From Nocardioides sp. B-3 (GTDB taxonomy: Bacteria > Actinomycetota > Actinomycetes > Propionibacteriales > Nocardioidaceae), in contig NZ_CP087968.1 of the NCBI RefSeq assembly GCF_024703895.1, positions 4,030,001 to 4,094,000 of the forward strand: 64,000 nt of DNA, given 5' to 3'. Below the pieces are notes generated by a model, which was given only the letters and a program-made list of their open reading frames with translations, did no database searches and was not told where the DNA came from. Numbering within the stretch: the first letter of the stretch is position 1; every line of letters starts with the position of its first letter. This document shows positions 49,061 through 60,668 of this stretch, piece after piece. Both the position numbers and the translations under genes were made by a program.

Positions 49061-49973
49061 TGATCGAGCTGATCGACACCACGTCGTCGAAGATCGCAGC
49101 GGAGTTCGTCCGCTCCCGCACCCGCTCCGGCAGCCCGGCCATGGGCATGGTGATGACATTGATCATCGTCACCCCCGACGAGGACGCCGTCGAGGCGATG
49201 AGGGCCGCGCAGCGCGCCTCGCGCGAGCACCCCTCGCGCGTGCTGGCCGTCATCCTCGGCGACGCCCGGGGCACCCCGCAGGTCAACGCCCGGGTGGGCA
49301 GCGGCGACGGGTGGGGCGGCGAGACCGCGCTGATCCGGCTCAAGGGCGAGGTGGTCAAGCACGCCGAGTCGGTCGTGCTGCCACTCCTGCTCCCCGACTC
49401 CCCCGTGGCGATCTGGTGGCCGACTGCTCCCCCGCCGACCCCGCTTCGGACCCGCTGGGCGCCCCGGCCAAGCGACGGATCACCGACTCGGCCGAGGTCA
49501 CGCGCGGCAAGTCGACGGCGATGCTCGCGCAGTGCCGCGCCTACGCCCCGGGCAACACCGACCTCAGCTGGACCCGGCTCACGCCGTGGCGCGCCCTCCT
49601 CGCGGCGGCCCCGGACCAGCACCCGCTCAAGGTCACCGGCGCCTCCGTCACGGCCGAACGCATCAGCCCCAGCGCCGACCTGCTCGTGGCGTGGCTGGCG
49701 GACCGGCTCAGGATCGAGGTCCGGCGCCGCAGCTCCGAGGGGCCCGGCATCACCGACGTCACCCCGGACACCCGCGAGGGCCCGATCACGATCTCGCGCG
49801 CCGACGGCCGGCTGGCGACATTCTCCTCGCCCAACCGTCCCGACCGCCCGGTTGCGCTGAAGCGGCGCGAGGTCCCCGCCCTGCTCTCCGAGGAGCTGCG
49901 CCGACTCGACGAGGACGACGTCTACGCGCGTACGGCGAAGCGGCTGGTCGCCCTGCACCGGGAGTCCTCGTGA
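49060..49973 (+). CDS. opcA: Glucose-6-phosphate dehydrogenase assembly protein OpcA, frameshifted
   Basis: About 304 residues. IELIDTTSSKIAAEFVRSRT at the start, VVLPLLLPDSPVAIWWP, then KRRITDSAEVTRGKS and LSWTRLTPWRALLAA identify OpcA, which activates G6PDH in cyanobacteria and actinobacteria. A break near 49425 shifts the frame after WWP. It overlaps zwf and pgl. Confidence 0.94.
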
Positions 49974-50722
49974 GCACGCCCGTCTCCCCCGAGGTCGTCG
50001 TCCACGAGGACGCGTCGACCCCGGCCGGTGCCGTCGCCAACCGGCTGCTCGAACGCATCGAAGAGGCCCGGGGCCGCGGCGAGATGCCGCACATCGGGCT
50101 CACGGGCGGCACGATCGCCGACGCGATCCACCGGGAGGTCGCTCGGCGTGCACCCGACTCGACGGTCGACTGGTCGCGCGTCGTGTTCTGGTGGGGCGAC
50201 GAACGGTTCGTGCCGGCGTCGTCCGCCGACCGCAACGCCGGTCAGGCGCGCGCGGCGTTCCCGGACCAGCTGCCCGTGGACCCGGCCAACGTCCACGAGG
50301 TGCCGGCCTCCGACCGGGCGGCGTCCGTCGAGGAGTCGGCTGCGGCGTACTCCGCGACCATGCGCTCCGAGGGTGCCGGCTTCTTCGAGGTCCTGATGCT
50401 CGGAGTCGGCCCCGACGGCCACATCGCCTCGCTCTTCCCGGGCCACCCCGGCCCGGACGCGACCGACGAGATCGCGATCGCGGTGCACGACTCCCCCAAG
50501 CCCCCGCCATTGCGCGTGAGCCTGACCTTCGAGGCGATGGACCGCGCCCGGGCCGTGTGGTTCCCGGTGAGTGGCGCGGAGAAGGCCACGGCGGTCGCTG
50601 CCGCAGTGACGACTCCCGCGAGCGCCGGTGGATCACGCCATGAGATCCCGGCCCGTGGCGTCGTCGGGACCGAGGAGACGGTCTGGCTGATCGACGCAGC
50701 CGCCGCCTCCGAGCTCCCCTGA
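49970..50722 (+). CDS. pgl: 6-phosphogluconolactonase
   Basis: Intact, 250 residues. HIGLTGGTIADAIH near the start, WGDERFVPASSADRNAGQA with the sugar-phosphate site, GVGPDGHIASLFPGH with the catalytic His. GTG 49970 overlaps the opcA stop. Last gene of the pentose-phosphate operon; a repeat array begins 12 bases after its stop. Confidence 0.96.
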   Translation: MSTPVSPEVVVHEDASTPAGAVANRLLERIEEARGRGEMPHIGLTGGTIADAIHREVARRAPDSTVDWSRVVFWWGDERFVPASSADRNAGQARAAFPDQLPVDPANVHEVPASDRAASVEESAAAYSATMRSEGAGFFEVLMLGVGPDGHIASLFPGHPGPDATDEIAIAVHDSPKPPPLRVSLTFEAMDRARAVWFPVSGAEKATAVAAAVTTPASAGGSRHEIPARGVVGTEETVWLIDAAAASELP

Positions 50723-50733
50723 GAGCGCACACG

Positions 50734-50790
50734 AGCGCCGACCGGGCACAAAGTCGCACTCTCCAAGCGCCGACCGGGCACAAAGTTGCA
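50734..50790 (+). repeat. Left repeat array (two copies) of the AbiEi/DUF559 cassette
   Basis: Copies at 50734-50758 and 50766-50790, period 32 bases, 24 of 25 bases identical: AGCGCCGACCGGGCACAAAG then T(C/T)GCA. The second copy ends directly at the stop codon of the minus-strand gene. Related copies in the opposite orientation lie at 51825-51940. Confidence 0.8.
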
Positions 50791-51772
50791 TCACCGGCCG
50801 AGGTCGATGTGGACCGCGACGCGTGATCCCAGCCGCGCCCGAGCCTTGGCGAAGCCCTGCTGCAGGGTGACGAGCGGGTCAGGACGCCGGCCGAAGACGG
50901 CGTTCTTGTCGAAGACATCCAGCGTCCAGTCTCGTTGGTCGCGCAACCACGCCAGTCTGTCTTCATCGGCTTCGCGCGAGTCCTCGTCGTGGAACTCCCG
51001 GCCGAAGTACTCAGCGCCGTAGTGCACCTCCCGGTGTCCCGGGTCGATCCGGTACCGCGGAGTGCCATCATCGTCATGGACCCAGATCTGCGGCTCCGGA
51101 GTCGGCAGGTCGGCTTCGATCCAGTGCAATCGCAAGGCTCCCTCGGGCCCCGACTCCGCCCGCCTATCTGCCAGCGGGGCGAGCTCCCGCAGTTGTACGA
51201 CGCCGCGGAAACCCTTGAACCGGTCGACCTCCGCCACCAGTTCGCCACGGTTGACACCGGCCCTCAGCATGCCGTCGAGAGCGCCGATCGCGTCGTATCG
51301 CCACAGCAGGCGGCCAACGTCGCATGCAGTTCGAAGCTTGGTGGTCACGTGCAGGCCATTGATCTCCTCCGTGTCACGCGGAAGCAGGTCGCGTATTCCG
51401 CTCGCGATGCCACGTCGACGGGTCCTGCTCTCTGACTGGGAGAAGATCTCCGGGTCGGGCAGGTCGTAGATCGCGTTCGAGGCAGCGCGTCGACGCCGTG
51501 CAACCAGCACGCCGTGCGGTCCACGACCACCCCGTGTGCAGGAACAACAAGCTTCAGCGCAGCCACACGCAGTCGAAGGGAGTCCGGCACTGGATGGCTA
51601 CGTAGACTCCGCGGAGCAAGCGACGCACCACGCCACGGCTCACCAGATCGGCGAGCAATCGCTTGCTGACACCGGCCTGCATGGCTTCCGCCGTCGTGAA
51701 GGGGCTGTCTATGGGAAGTGGCGCGTCGTCACCGAGCAGTGCGGCAGCAGACCACCGAACGATTCTGGACAT
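50791..51772 (-). CDS. AbiEi-like winged-helix protein with DUF559-type C-terminus, frameshifted
   Basis: About 325 residues. N-terminal FTTAEAMQAGVSKRLLADLV and VRRLLRGVYVA form the wHTH domain found in AbiEi-type antitoxins. The middle (VVDRTACWLHGVDAL, KLRTACDVGRLLWRYDAI) is shared by this actinobacterial family. The C-terminus (YRIDPGHREVHYGAEYFG, AWLRDQRDWTLDVF) resembles the DUF559/Vsr-like endonuclease fold, though the catalytic pattern is not fully clear. Breaks are near 51555 and 51475. No toxin partner lies beside it; repeat arrays flank it on both sides. Confidence 0.72.
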
Positions 51773-51824
51773 GCCCCAACGCTGCCCGGAATCGTGTCGT
51801 GGCGACTCTTGCCATCCACAGACG

Positions 51825-51940
51825 TGTCACTTTGCGCCCGGTCGACCGGGCTGTGTGCAACTTCGCGCCCGGTGACCGGTCGTGGGGTGTGACTTTGTGA
51901 CCGGTCGGCGCACCTTCAGTGCACCTTTGTGACCGGTCAG
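51825..51940 (+). repeat. Right repeat array (four copies) of the AbiEi/DUF559 cassette
   Basis: Four imperfect copies begin near 51825, 51856, 51888 and 51919, spaced 31-32 bases: for example TGCAACTTCGCGCCCGGTGA and TGTGACTTTGTGACCGGTCG. They are the reverse complement of the left array, so the two arrays face each other. The array fills the region upstream of the AbiEi-like gene and its last copy overlaps the rbpA stop codon. Confidence 0.75.
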
Positions 51941-52296
51941 AAGATGATGTCGCCGGACTTGCGACGCGAGCGCAGAAGCTGGATCGCCTCGTCGAGGATG
52001 TTGGCCGCCTCGGTCTCGGAGCGACGCTCCTTCACGTAGGCGAGGTGCGTCTTGTAGGGCTCGATCTTCGGCGCGGGAGGCGGGTTGTCCGAGTCCATGC
52101 TCGCGGGCAGTCCGCACTTGGGGCAGTCCCACGACTCCGGCGCGGTCGCCTCGACGGCGAACATGACGACGGAGCGGTGCTCGTGCGAGCAGAAGTAGGT
52201 GACGGCCTGACGCGCGGCCGCCTCACCCCGCTCGGCCTCGCCCATCGGACCAGCGCCGACCCGGCTGCCCCGGATCGCGTTTCCTCCACCAGCCAC
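51937..52296 (-). CDS. rbpA: RNA polymerase-binding protein RbpA
   Basis: Intact, 119 residues. Zinc-binding core CSHEH ... WDCPKCGLPAS, a basic linker, and the sigma-interacting helix TEAANILDEAIQLLRSRR. RbpA stabilises open complexes of the primary sigma factor and occurs only in actinobacteria. N-terminus MAGGGNAIRGSRVGAGPMGE is the usual core-binding tail. Confidence 0.96.
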   Translation of the reverse strand: MAGGGNAIRGSRVGAGPMGEAERGEAAARQAVTYFCSHEHRSVVMFAVEATAPESWDCPKCGLPASMDSDNPPPAPKIEPYKTHLAYVKERRSETEAANILDEAIQLLRSRRKSGDIIF

Positions 52297-52366
52297 GTGT
52301 GTCTCTTTCTCTCAGGTCCCCGTCAATGAATCGCGTACGTACGGACGATCTTGTGACCCGGCAGAG

Positions 52367-52606
52367 TCAGGAGCCGGCGTATGCCTTCAGCAGTCCGAGT
52401 GCGATGACGCACGCGAACCAGATGACTCCCATGCCGATGGTGAATCGGTCGAGGTTGCGCTCGGCAACCGACGAGCCGCCCAAGGAGCTGGAGACGCCGC
52501 CGCCGAACATGTCGGAGAGGCCACCTCCGCGTCCCTTGTGCAGCAGGACGAGCAGGATCATGACTGAACTCGTCGCAACGAGAAGGATGGTGAAGAGCAG
52601 TTCCAC
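52367..52606 (-). CDS. secG: Preprotein translocase subunit SecG
   Basis: Intact, 79 residues, two membrane helices (LLFTILLVATSSVMILLVLL and IGMGVIWFACVIALGLL) joined by HKGRGGGLSDMFGGG, the SecG loop. It follows tpiA on the same strand, the standard gap–pgk–tpiA–secG order. The 70 bases between it and rbpA hold no recognisable element. Confidence 0.96.
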   Translation of the reverse strand: MELLFTILLVATSSVMILLVLLHKGRGGGLSDMFGGGVSSSLGGSSVAERNLDRFTIGMGVIWFACVIALGLLKAYAGS

Positions 52607-52635
52607 GAGCGGAAGCCTACGTCACGAGTTGCCGG

Positions 52636-53425
52636 TCACAGGACCGGCATGTCGTAGAAGCGGCAGATCCCGCCGAACTCGTCGACTCGGAGGCTCGCGC
52701 CGCCGACCGGGGCACCGTCGACATCGGCCTTCTCCATGATCCCGGCGACGTTGGCAGCCTTCACGGAACCGCCGTACAGCACCCGCACGCCGTCGGCCGC
52801 GGCATCGCCGTGGACCTCGCGGATGCGGTCGCGGATCGCGCCGCAGACCTCTTGTGCGTCGTCGGGCGTGGCGACCTCGCCGGTGCCGATGGCCCACACG
52901 GGCTCGTAGGCGACGACCAGACCGGCGACCTGCTCGGCGGTGAAGCCCGCGAGCGAGCCGTCGACCTGTGCCAGTGTGTAGGCGACCCGGTCCCCGGCCT
53001 GCCGGATGTCGAGGCCCTCCCCGACGCACACGATCGGGGTCATCCCGGCCGCGTGCGCCTTGTGTGCCTTGGCGTTGACGACCTCGTCGGTCTCGGCGTG
53101 GTACTCGCGCCGCTCGGAGTGCCCGACGACCACGTAGGAGCAGCCGAGCTTGGCCAGCATCGCCGCCGAGATCTCGCCGGTGTAGGCCCCGCTGTCCCGG
53201 GTCGAGACGTCCTGCGCGGCGTACTTGATCGAGAGCCGGTCACCGTCGACGAGCGTCTGCACCGAGCGCAGGTCGGTGAACGGCGGACAGACGACCACCT
53301 CGACCTTGCCGTAGTCGTGGCGCTTGTCCGACAGCGTCCGGGCGAGCTTCTGGACCAGCACCACCGCTTCCCCGGTGGTTGAGGTTCATCTTCCAGTTGC
53401 CAGCCATCAGCGGTGTGCGAGACAT
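52636..53425 (-). CDS. tpiA: Triosephosphate isomerase, frameshifted
   Basis: About 262 residues. Catalytic Lys in AGNWKMN, His in VVGHSERREY, Glu in YEPVWAIGTG, and the phosphate loop VLYGGSVKAAN. One extra G near 53385 (CCGGGGAAG) breaks the frame after NLNH. ATG 53425 follows the pgk stop after one base. Confidence 0.96.
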
Positions 53426-53426
53426 G

Positions 53427-54620
<1,194 letters not shown>

Positions 54621-54621
54621 G

Positions 54622-55617
<996 letters not shown>

Positions 55618-55744
55618 GGTGCACATCTCCTTGGGTGGGGCCTTCGGTGACCCCGTCGACAACTTGGCCTTCAGTGACCGGGCACGACCCTATCGGGTGC
55701 CCGCTCGGCCCCTGAGCGCGGTTGCTCGCGGTACGGACAGGTAA

Positions 55745-55762
55745 CGTTGGAACGATCCAACG
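55745..55762 (-). terminator. Short hairpin after whiA
   Basis: CGTTGGA and TCCAACG form a seven-base-pair stem with a four-base loop, 5 bases downstream of the whiA stop on the minus strand. Without a T-run the terminator role is tentative. Confidence 0.35.
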
Positions 55763-55767
55763 AACCG

Positions 55768-56754
55768 TCAGGCGTCCTCGGCGAGCATCTCCGGGGTCAG
55801 CGAGGACTCCGTGTCGGGGATGCCGCGCTCCTCGGCCAGCTTGTCGGCCATCGCGAGGAGTCGTCGGATCCGACCGGCGATGGCGTCCTTGGTGAGCACC
55901 GGGTCGTGCAGCTGGCCGAGCTCCTCGAGGGACGCGTTCTTGTGCTCGAGCCGCAGGTGACCGGCGAGCTTGAGGTGGTCGGGCACCTCGTCGGCGAGGA
56001 TCTCGAGCGCGCGCTCGACGCGGGCTCCGGCGGCGACGGCAGCACGCGCGGAGCGGCGCAGGTTGGCATCGTCGAAGTTGGCGAGACGGTTGGCGGTGGC
56101 TCGCACCTCCCGGCGCATCCGGCGCTCCTCCCGGAGCCATCAGCGACTCGTGTGCGCCGAGGCGGGTCAGCAGGGCGCCGATCGCGTCGCCGTCCCGGAT
56201 GACGACCCGGTCGACGCCGCGAACCTCTCGCGCTTTGGCGGAGATGCCGAGTCGGCGAGCGACGCCCACGATCGCGAGCGCAGCCTCAGGACCGGGGCAG
56301 GTGATCTCGAGTGACGACGAGCGACCGGGCTCGGTCAGCGAGCCGTGCGCCGGAAGGCGCCACGCCAAGCGGCCACCGCGTCGCAACCACCACCGGACAC
56401 CACCGCCGGCGGCAGACCGCGCACGGGCCGACCACGGGCATCGAGCAGGCCGGTCTGGCGGGCCGGGGCCTCACCGTCCTTGATCACCCGGACGATGTAG
56501 CGGCTGCCCTTGCGCAGGCCGTTGCCCTGCACCACCACGACGTCGGACTGGTGCCCGTAGACCTCGGCGATGTCCTTGCGCAGTCGGCGCGCACCGGCAC
56601 CGGTGTCGAGCTCGGCCTCCACCACGATCCGGCCGCTGACGATGTGGAGACCACCCGCGAACCTCAGCATGGAGGCCACTTCGGCCTTCCGGCAGCAGGT
56701 TTTCGTGATCTGGGTGTTGGCAAGCTCTGCCTTCACCTGTGCCGTCATCGCCAT
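55768..56754 (-). CDS. whiA: WhiA sporulation-type transcriptional regulator, frameshifted
   Basis: About 328 residues. The LAGLIDADG-like N-terminal part has VKAELANTQITKTCCRKAEV and FAGGLH; the C-terminal helix-turn-helix has LRLEHKNASLEELGQL and KDAIAGRIRRLLAMAD. Breaks lie near 56350 (one base missing) and 56135 (extra C). WhiA controls division or differentiation genes with WhiB-type partners; the whiA–yvcK–rapZ order is conserved in Gram-positive bacteria. Confidence 0.95.
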
Positions 56755-56776
56755 GTGTCAGATCCTGCCACGAGCG

Positions 56777-57761
56777 TCAATCACCCTCGACCCGTACGCC
56801 GTTCATGATCGCCTCGAACGCGGCTCCGAGCTTGTCGTCGTCGTGCCGGTCGGTGGTGCCGTCGGCCGCGATGTCGGCGATCACGAGGTTGGCTCCCGAC
56901 GACGAGACGAAACGGTCGAGCTCCTCCGGATGCGAGACACATCGCACATCTGCGAGCACCGTGTGGATCTTCAGGTCGGGCGCGTGCTCGAACAGCGCCG
57001 CCGGGTGGTCCTCCGGCCCGTAGCCCGGCGTCTCGCCCTCCCGGGGCTCCGGGTTGAGCACGACGATGAGCCCGCCGGCGGTGTCGATCAGCGCCTCGGC
57101 GCAGCGACGGCACCATCAGGTGCGGGATCACCGAGGTGAACCACGAACCCGGGCCGAGCACGACCCAGTCGGCGGTCATCACCGCCTCGATCGCCTCGGC
57201 ACACGCCTCGGGGTGGGGCGGGTCGAGCGCGACGGACACGATCTGGCCGGCAGTCGTCGCGACCTCCACCTGCCCCCGCACCTCGGTGGTCCCCGCCGGG
57301 TCATCGGGATCCGGGCCACGCACGGAGGCGGTCATGTCGATGGGCGTGACCGACATCGGCAGCACCCGGCCGCGGGCACCGAGCAGCCGGCCCACCCAGT
57401 CGAGCGCGCGCACGGGATCACCCATCAGCTCCCACATGCCCACGATCAGCAGGTTGCCGATGACGTGTCCGCGCATCTCGCCGTCACCCGCGAACCGGTG
57501 CTGCACCACCTCCGCCCGAGTCCGTCCCCACTCGTCGTCGCCGCAGAGCGCGGCGAGCGCCATCCGCAGGTCGCCGGGAGGCAGCACCCCGAACTCGCCC
57601 CGGAGTCGACCGGACGAGCCGCCGTTGTCGGCCACCGTCACGACCGCTGTGAGCTCGTCGAGCGTCAGGTCGGCGACCGTGTGTCGCAGCGCGCTGAGAG
57701 TGGCGAAGAGTCCGTGGCCGCCGCCGAGGGCGACCGCGGACTGCGCGGTGGAACGAGCCAT
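56777..57761 (-). CDS. yvcK: YvcK/GlmR family protein (CofD-like fold), frameshifted
   Basis: About 328 residues. VALGGGHGLFATLSALR and VTVADNGGSSGRLRGEFG are signature loops; GHVIGNLLI and VLGPGSWFTSVIPHL follow. An extra G near 57108 breaks the frame before the end LGAAFEAIMNGVRVEGD. YvcK binds UDP-GlcNAc and adjusts the flow between central carbon metabolism and cell-wall synthesis. Confidence 0.95.
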
Positions 57762-57768
57762 CCCGGCG

Positions 57769-58643
57769 TCACTCCCGCCCGAGGTCGCGGTGGCTGGCCC
57801 GCGTGTCGATGCCGTGCGCCCGGAGCCGTGCCGCGATCTCCTCGGTCATGGCCACGCTGCGGTGCTTGCCGCCGGTGCAGCCGATGGCGACGGTCATGAA
57901 GCGCTTGCCCTCGGTGAGGTAGCCCCCGGCGACGTTCTCCAGCATGGGGACGTACTGGTCCAGGAACGTCTGGGCGCTCGGTCGCAGCTTGACGTAGTCG
58001 GCCACGGCCTCGTCGCGACCGGGTGCGCGGACGCAGCTCGGGCACCCAGAACGGGTTGGGCAGGAAGCGCATGTCGGCCACGAAGTCGGCGTCCACGGGG
58101 ATGCCGTACTTGAAGCCGAAGGAGATGACGGTGACCTTCAGCGCCGTCGACTCCGGCGTGCCGAACTGCTCGGCGATCCGGTCGGTGAGCTGGTGCACGT
58201 TGAAGTTGGTGGTGTCGATCACGACGTCCGCGTCGCCGCGAACCTCGGCCAGCACCTCCCGCTCGCGCTGGAGGCCGTGCAGCAGCCGGCCACTGCCCTG
58301 CAACGGGTGCGGACGACGGGCGGCCTCCCGGCGGCGTACGAGGACGTCGTCGGTCGCCTCGAGGAAGAGCAGCGTCGTCGGCCTGCCGGTGACGCCCCGG
58401 GTGCCGGTTGGCCTGCAAGGAGTCGAAGAACGATCCGGAGCGTACGTCGACCACGACCGCGATGGGCTGCGTGACCCCGCGGGAGTCGTCGACGAGCCGG
58501 ACGACGTCGCGCACCGGGGTCGGGGGCAGGTTGTCGACCACGAAGAAGCCGAGGTCCTCCAGCTCCTTGGCGGCCGTGCTGCGGCCGGCGCCGGTCATGC
58601 CGGTGACGATGACGAGCTCGGCCGCGGTGGGAGTCGCTTCCAT
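57769..58643 (-). CDS. rapZ: RapZ/YvcJ nucleotide-binding protein, frameshifted
   Basis: About 290 residues. P-loop TGMTGAGRSTAAKELEDLG, VDNLPP, then FGFKYGIPVDADFVADMRFL and the C-terminal GCTGGKHRSVAMTE. Breaks: extra base near 58408 and near 58040. In enterobacteria RapZ senses GlcN6P; in Gram-positives YvcJ is less understood. The start overlaps the uvrC stop (TGATG). Confidence 0.95.
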
Positions 58644-60639
58644 CAGTCCTCCTCGATGATCTCGCCGGTCGCGGTGTTCACCCGCACCTGCTTGGTGTCG
58701 GCATTCTTGCGGGTCGCGTCGGCGCTCGCCACGGCCGCCTTGATCGCCTCGGCCGTGCGCGGGCCGATGCCGGGCACCAGCGCGATCTCGGAGGCCTCCG
58801 CCGAGCGCAGCTTCTTGAGCGAGCCGAAGTGCTTGAGCAGGGTCTTGCGGCGTACTTCACCCGGGCCGGGCACGTCGTCGAGCAGGCTCTCGACCATCGA
58901 CTTGGAGCGGCGCGAGCGGTGGTGGGTGATGGCGAAGCGGTGGGCCTCGTCGCGCACGCGCTGGAGGAGGTAGAGGCCCTCGCTGGTGCGCGGCAGGATG
59001 ACCGGGTCCTCCTCCGCCGGCAGCCAGACCTCCTCGAGCCGCTTGGCCAGCCCGCACACCGGGATGTCGGTGATGCCGAGCTCGGTCAGTGCCTGTTGCG
59101 CGGCGGCCACCCAGGGCGGACCGCCGTCGACGACGACCAGCCCGGGGGCGTAGGCGAACTTGCGCGGTCGCCCCGTCTCCGGGTCGACGAGCATCGGACC
59201 GCTCTCGGTCGTCACCGCCTCCGACCTCGCCTGCTCGTCGAGCAGCCGTCGGAACCGGCGCGTGATCACCTGGTGCATGTGGGCGACGTCGTTCTGCGTG
59301 ACGGTGGACTCCCCCGGCTCGGGCTTGATCACGAACCGGCGGTATTCCCCCTTGCGCGGCAGCCCGTCCTCGAAGACCACCATGGAGGCGACCACCTCGG
59401 TGCCCCGGAGGTTGGAGACGTCGTAGCACTCGATGCGCAGCGGCACCTCGTCGAGCGCCAGCGCCTGCTGGATCTCCTCGAGGGCCCGGTTGCGGGTGGT
59501 GAGGTCACTGGCGCGCCGGGTCTTGTGCAGCACCAGCGACTGCTTGGCGTTGCCGGCCACCGTCTCCTGCAGCGACTTCTTGTCCCCCGCTGCGGCACCC
59601 GGATCGCGACCCGGCTGCCCTTCAGGTCGCCCAGCAGCTCCTCGAGCACGCCGGCGTCGGGTGGCAGCGCCGGGACCGGGATCTCGCGCGGGATGGCATC
59701 CGCCTCGTCGCCGTACAGCTGGAGCAGGAAGTCCCGGACGAGCTCGGGCGTGCCGCCGTCGTCCGTGCGGTCGGCGACCCAGCCACGCTGCCCGCGGATG
59801 CGTCCGCCCCGGACGTGGAAGATCTGTACGGCGACTTCGAGCGGATCCTCGGCGAGCGCGATGACGTCGGCGTCGGTGCCGTCGCCGAGCACCACGGCCT
59901 GCTTCTCCGGGGCCTTGGTCAGGGCACCGAGGTCGTCGCGCAGGCGGGCGGCCTTCTCGAAGTCGAGGGCCTCGGAGGCGGCATACATCTCCCGCTCGAT
60001 GCGCTTGACGAAGGCCGCGGTGTTGCCGGCCATGAAGTCGCAGAAGTCGTCGACGATCTCGCGGTGCTGCTCGGCGGTGACGTTGCCGACGCAGGGCGCC
60101 GCGCACTTGTCGATGTAGCCCAGCAGGCACGGGCGCCCGATCTGGCCGGAACGTTTGAAGACGCCGTTGCTGCACGAGCGCATCGGGAAGACCCGCAGGA
60201 GCAGGTCGACGGTCTCGCGGATCGCCCGGGCATGGCCGTAGGGGCCGAAGTAGCGGGTGCCCTTGCGCTTGGCGCCGCGCCCGACCATCACCCGCGGGAA
60301 CTCCTCGCCGACGGTGACCGCGAGCCACGGGTAGGACTTGTCGTCGCGGTACTTCACGTTGAAGCGCGGGTCGAACTCCTTGATCCAGCTGTACTCCAGC
60401 TGGAGGGCCTCGACCTCGGTCTTGACCACGGTCCACTCGACGCTGGAGGCGCTGGTGACCATCGAGGCCGTGCGCGGGTGCAGGCCGCCGATGTCCCGGA
60501 AGTAGGACGACAGCCGCGGGCGCAGGCTCTTGGCCTTGCCGACATAGATGACGCGACCCTTGGCGTCCCGGAACCGGTAGACCCCGGGGTCGGTCGGAAT
60601 GGACCCCGGGGTCGGTCGGTAACTGCTCGGCGAGGCCAC
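58643..60639 (-). CDS. uvrC: Excinuclease ABC subunit C, frameshifted
   Basis: About 665 residues. GIY-YIG nuclease at the start (GVYRFRDAKGRVIYVGKA), the Cys cluster region CLLGYIDKCAAPC, UVR motif EALDFEKAARLRDDL, RNase H-like C-terminal nuclease with IECYDVSNLRGTEVVASMV and VVDGG, and a final helix-hairpin-helix VPGIGPRTAEAI. One break near 59600. It makes both incisions in nucleotide excision repair; uvrA lies further along the same strand. Confidence 0.96.
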
Positions 60640-60668
60640 CCGGCAACCCTACGGGCGGCCGGGGACAC

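Noticed and set aside
47700..49958. A 752-residue minus-strand frame opposite zwf and opcA
   Set aside because: Antisense of two well-identified genes; composition is that of third-position GC bias, no motif seen.
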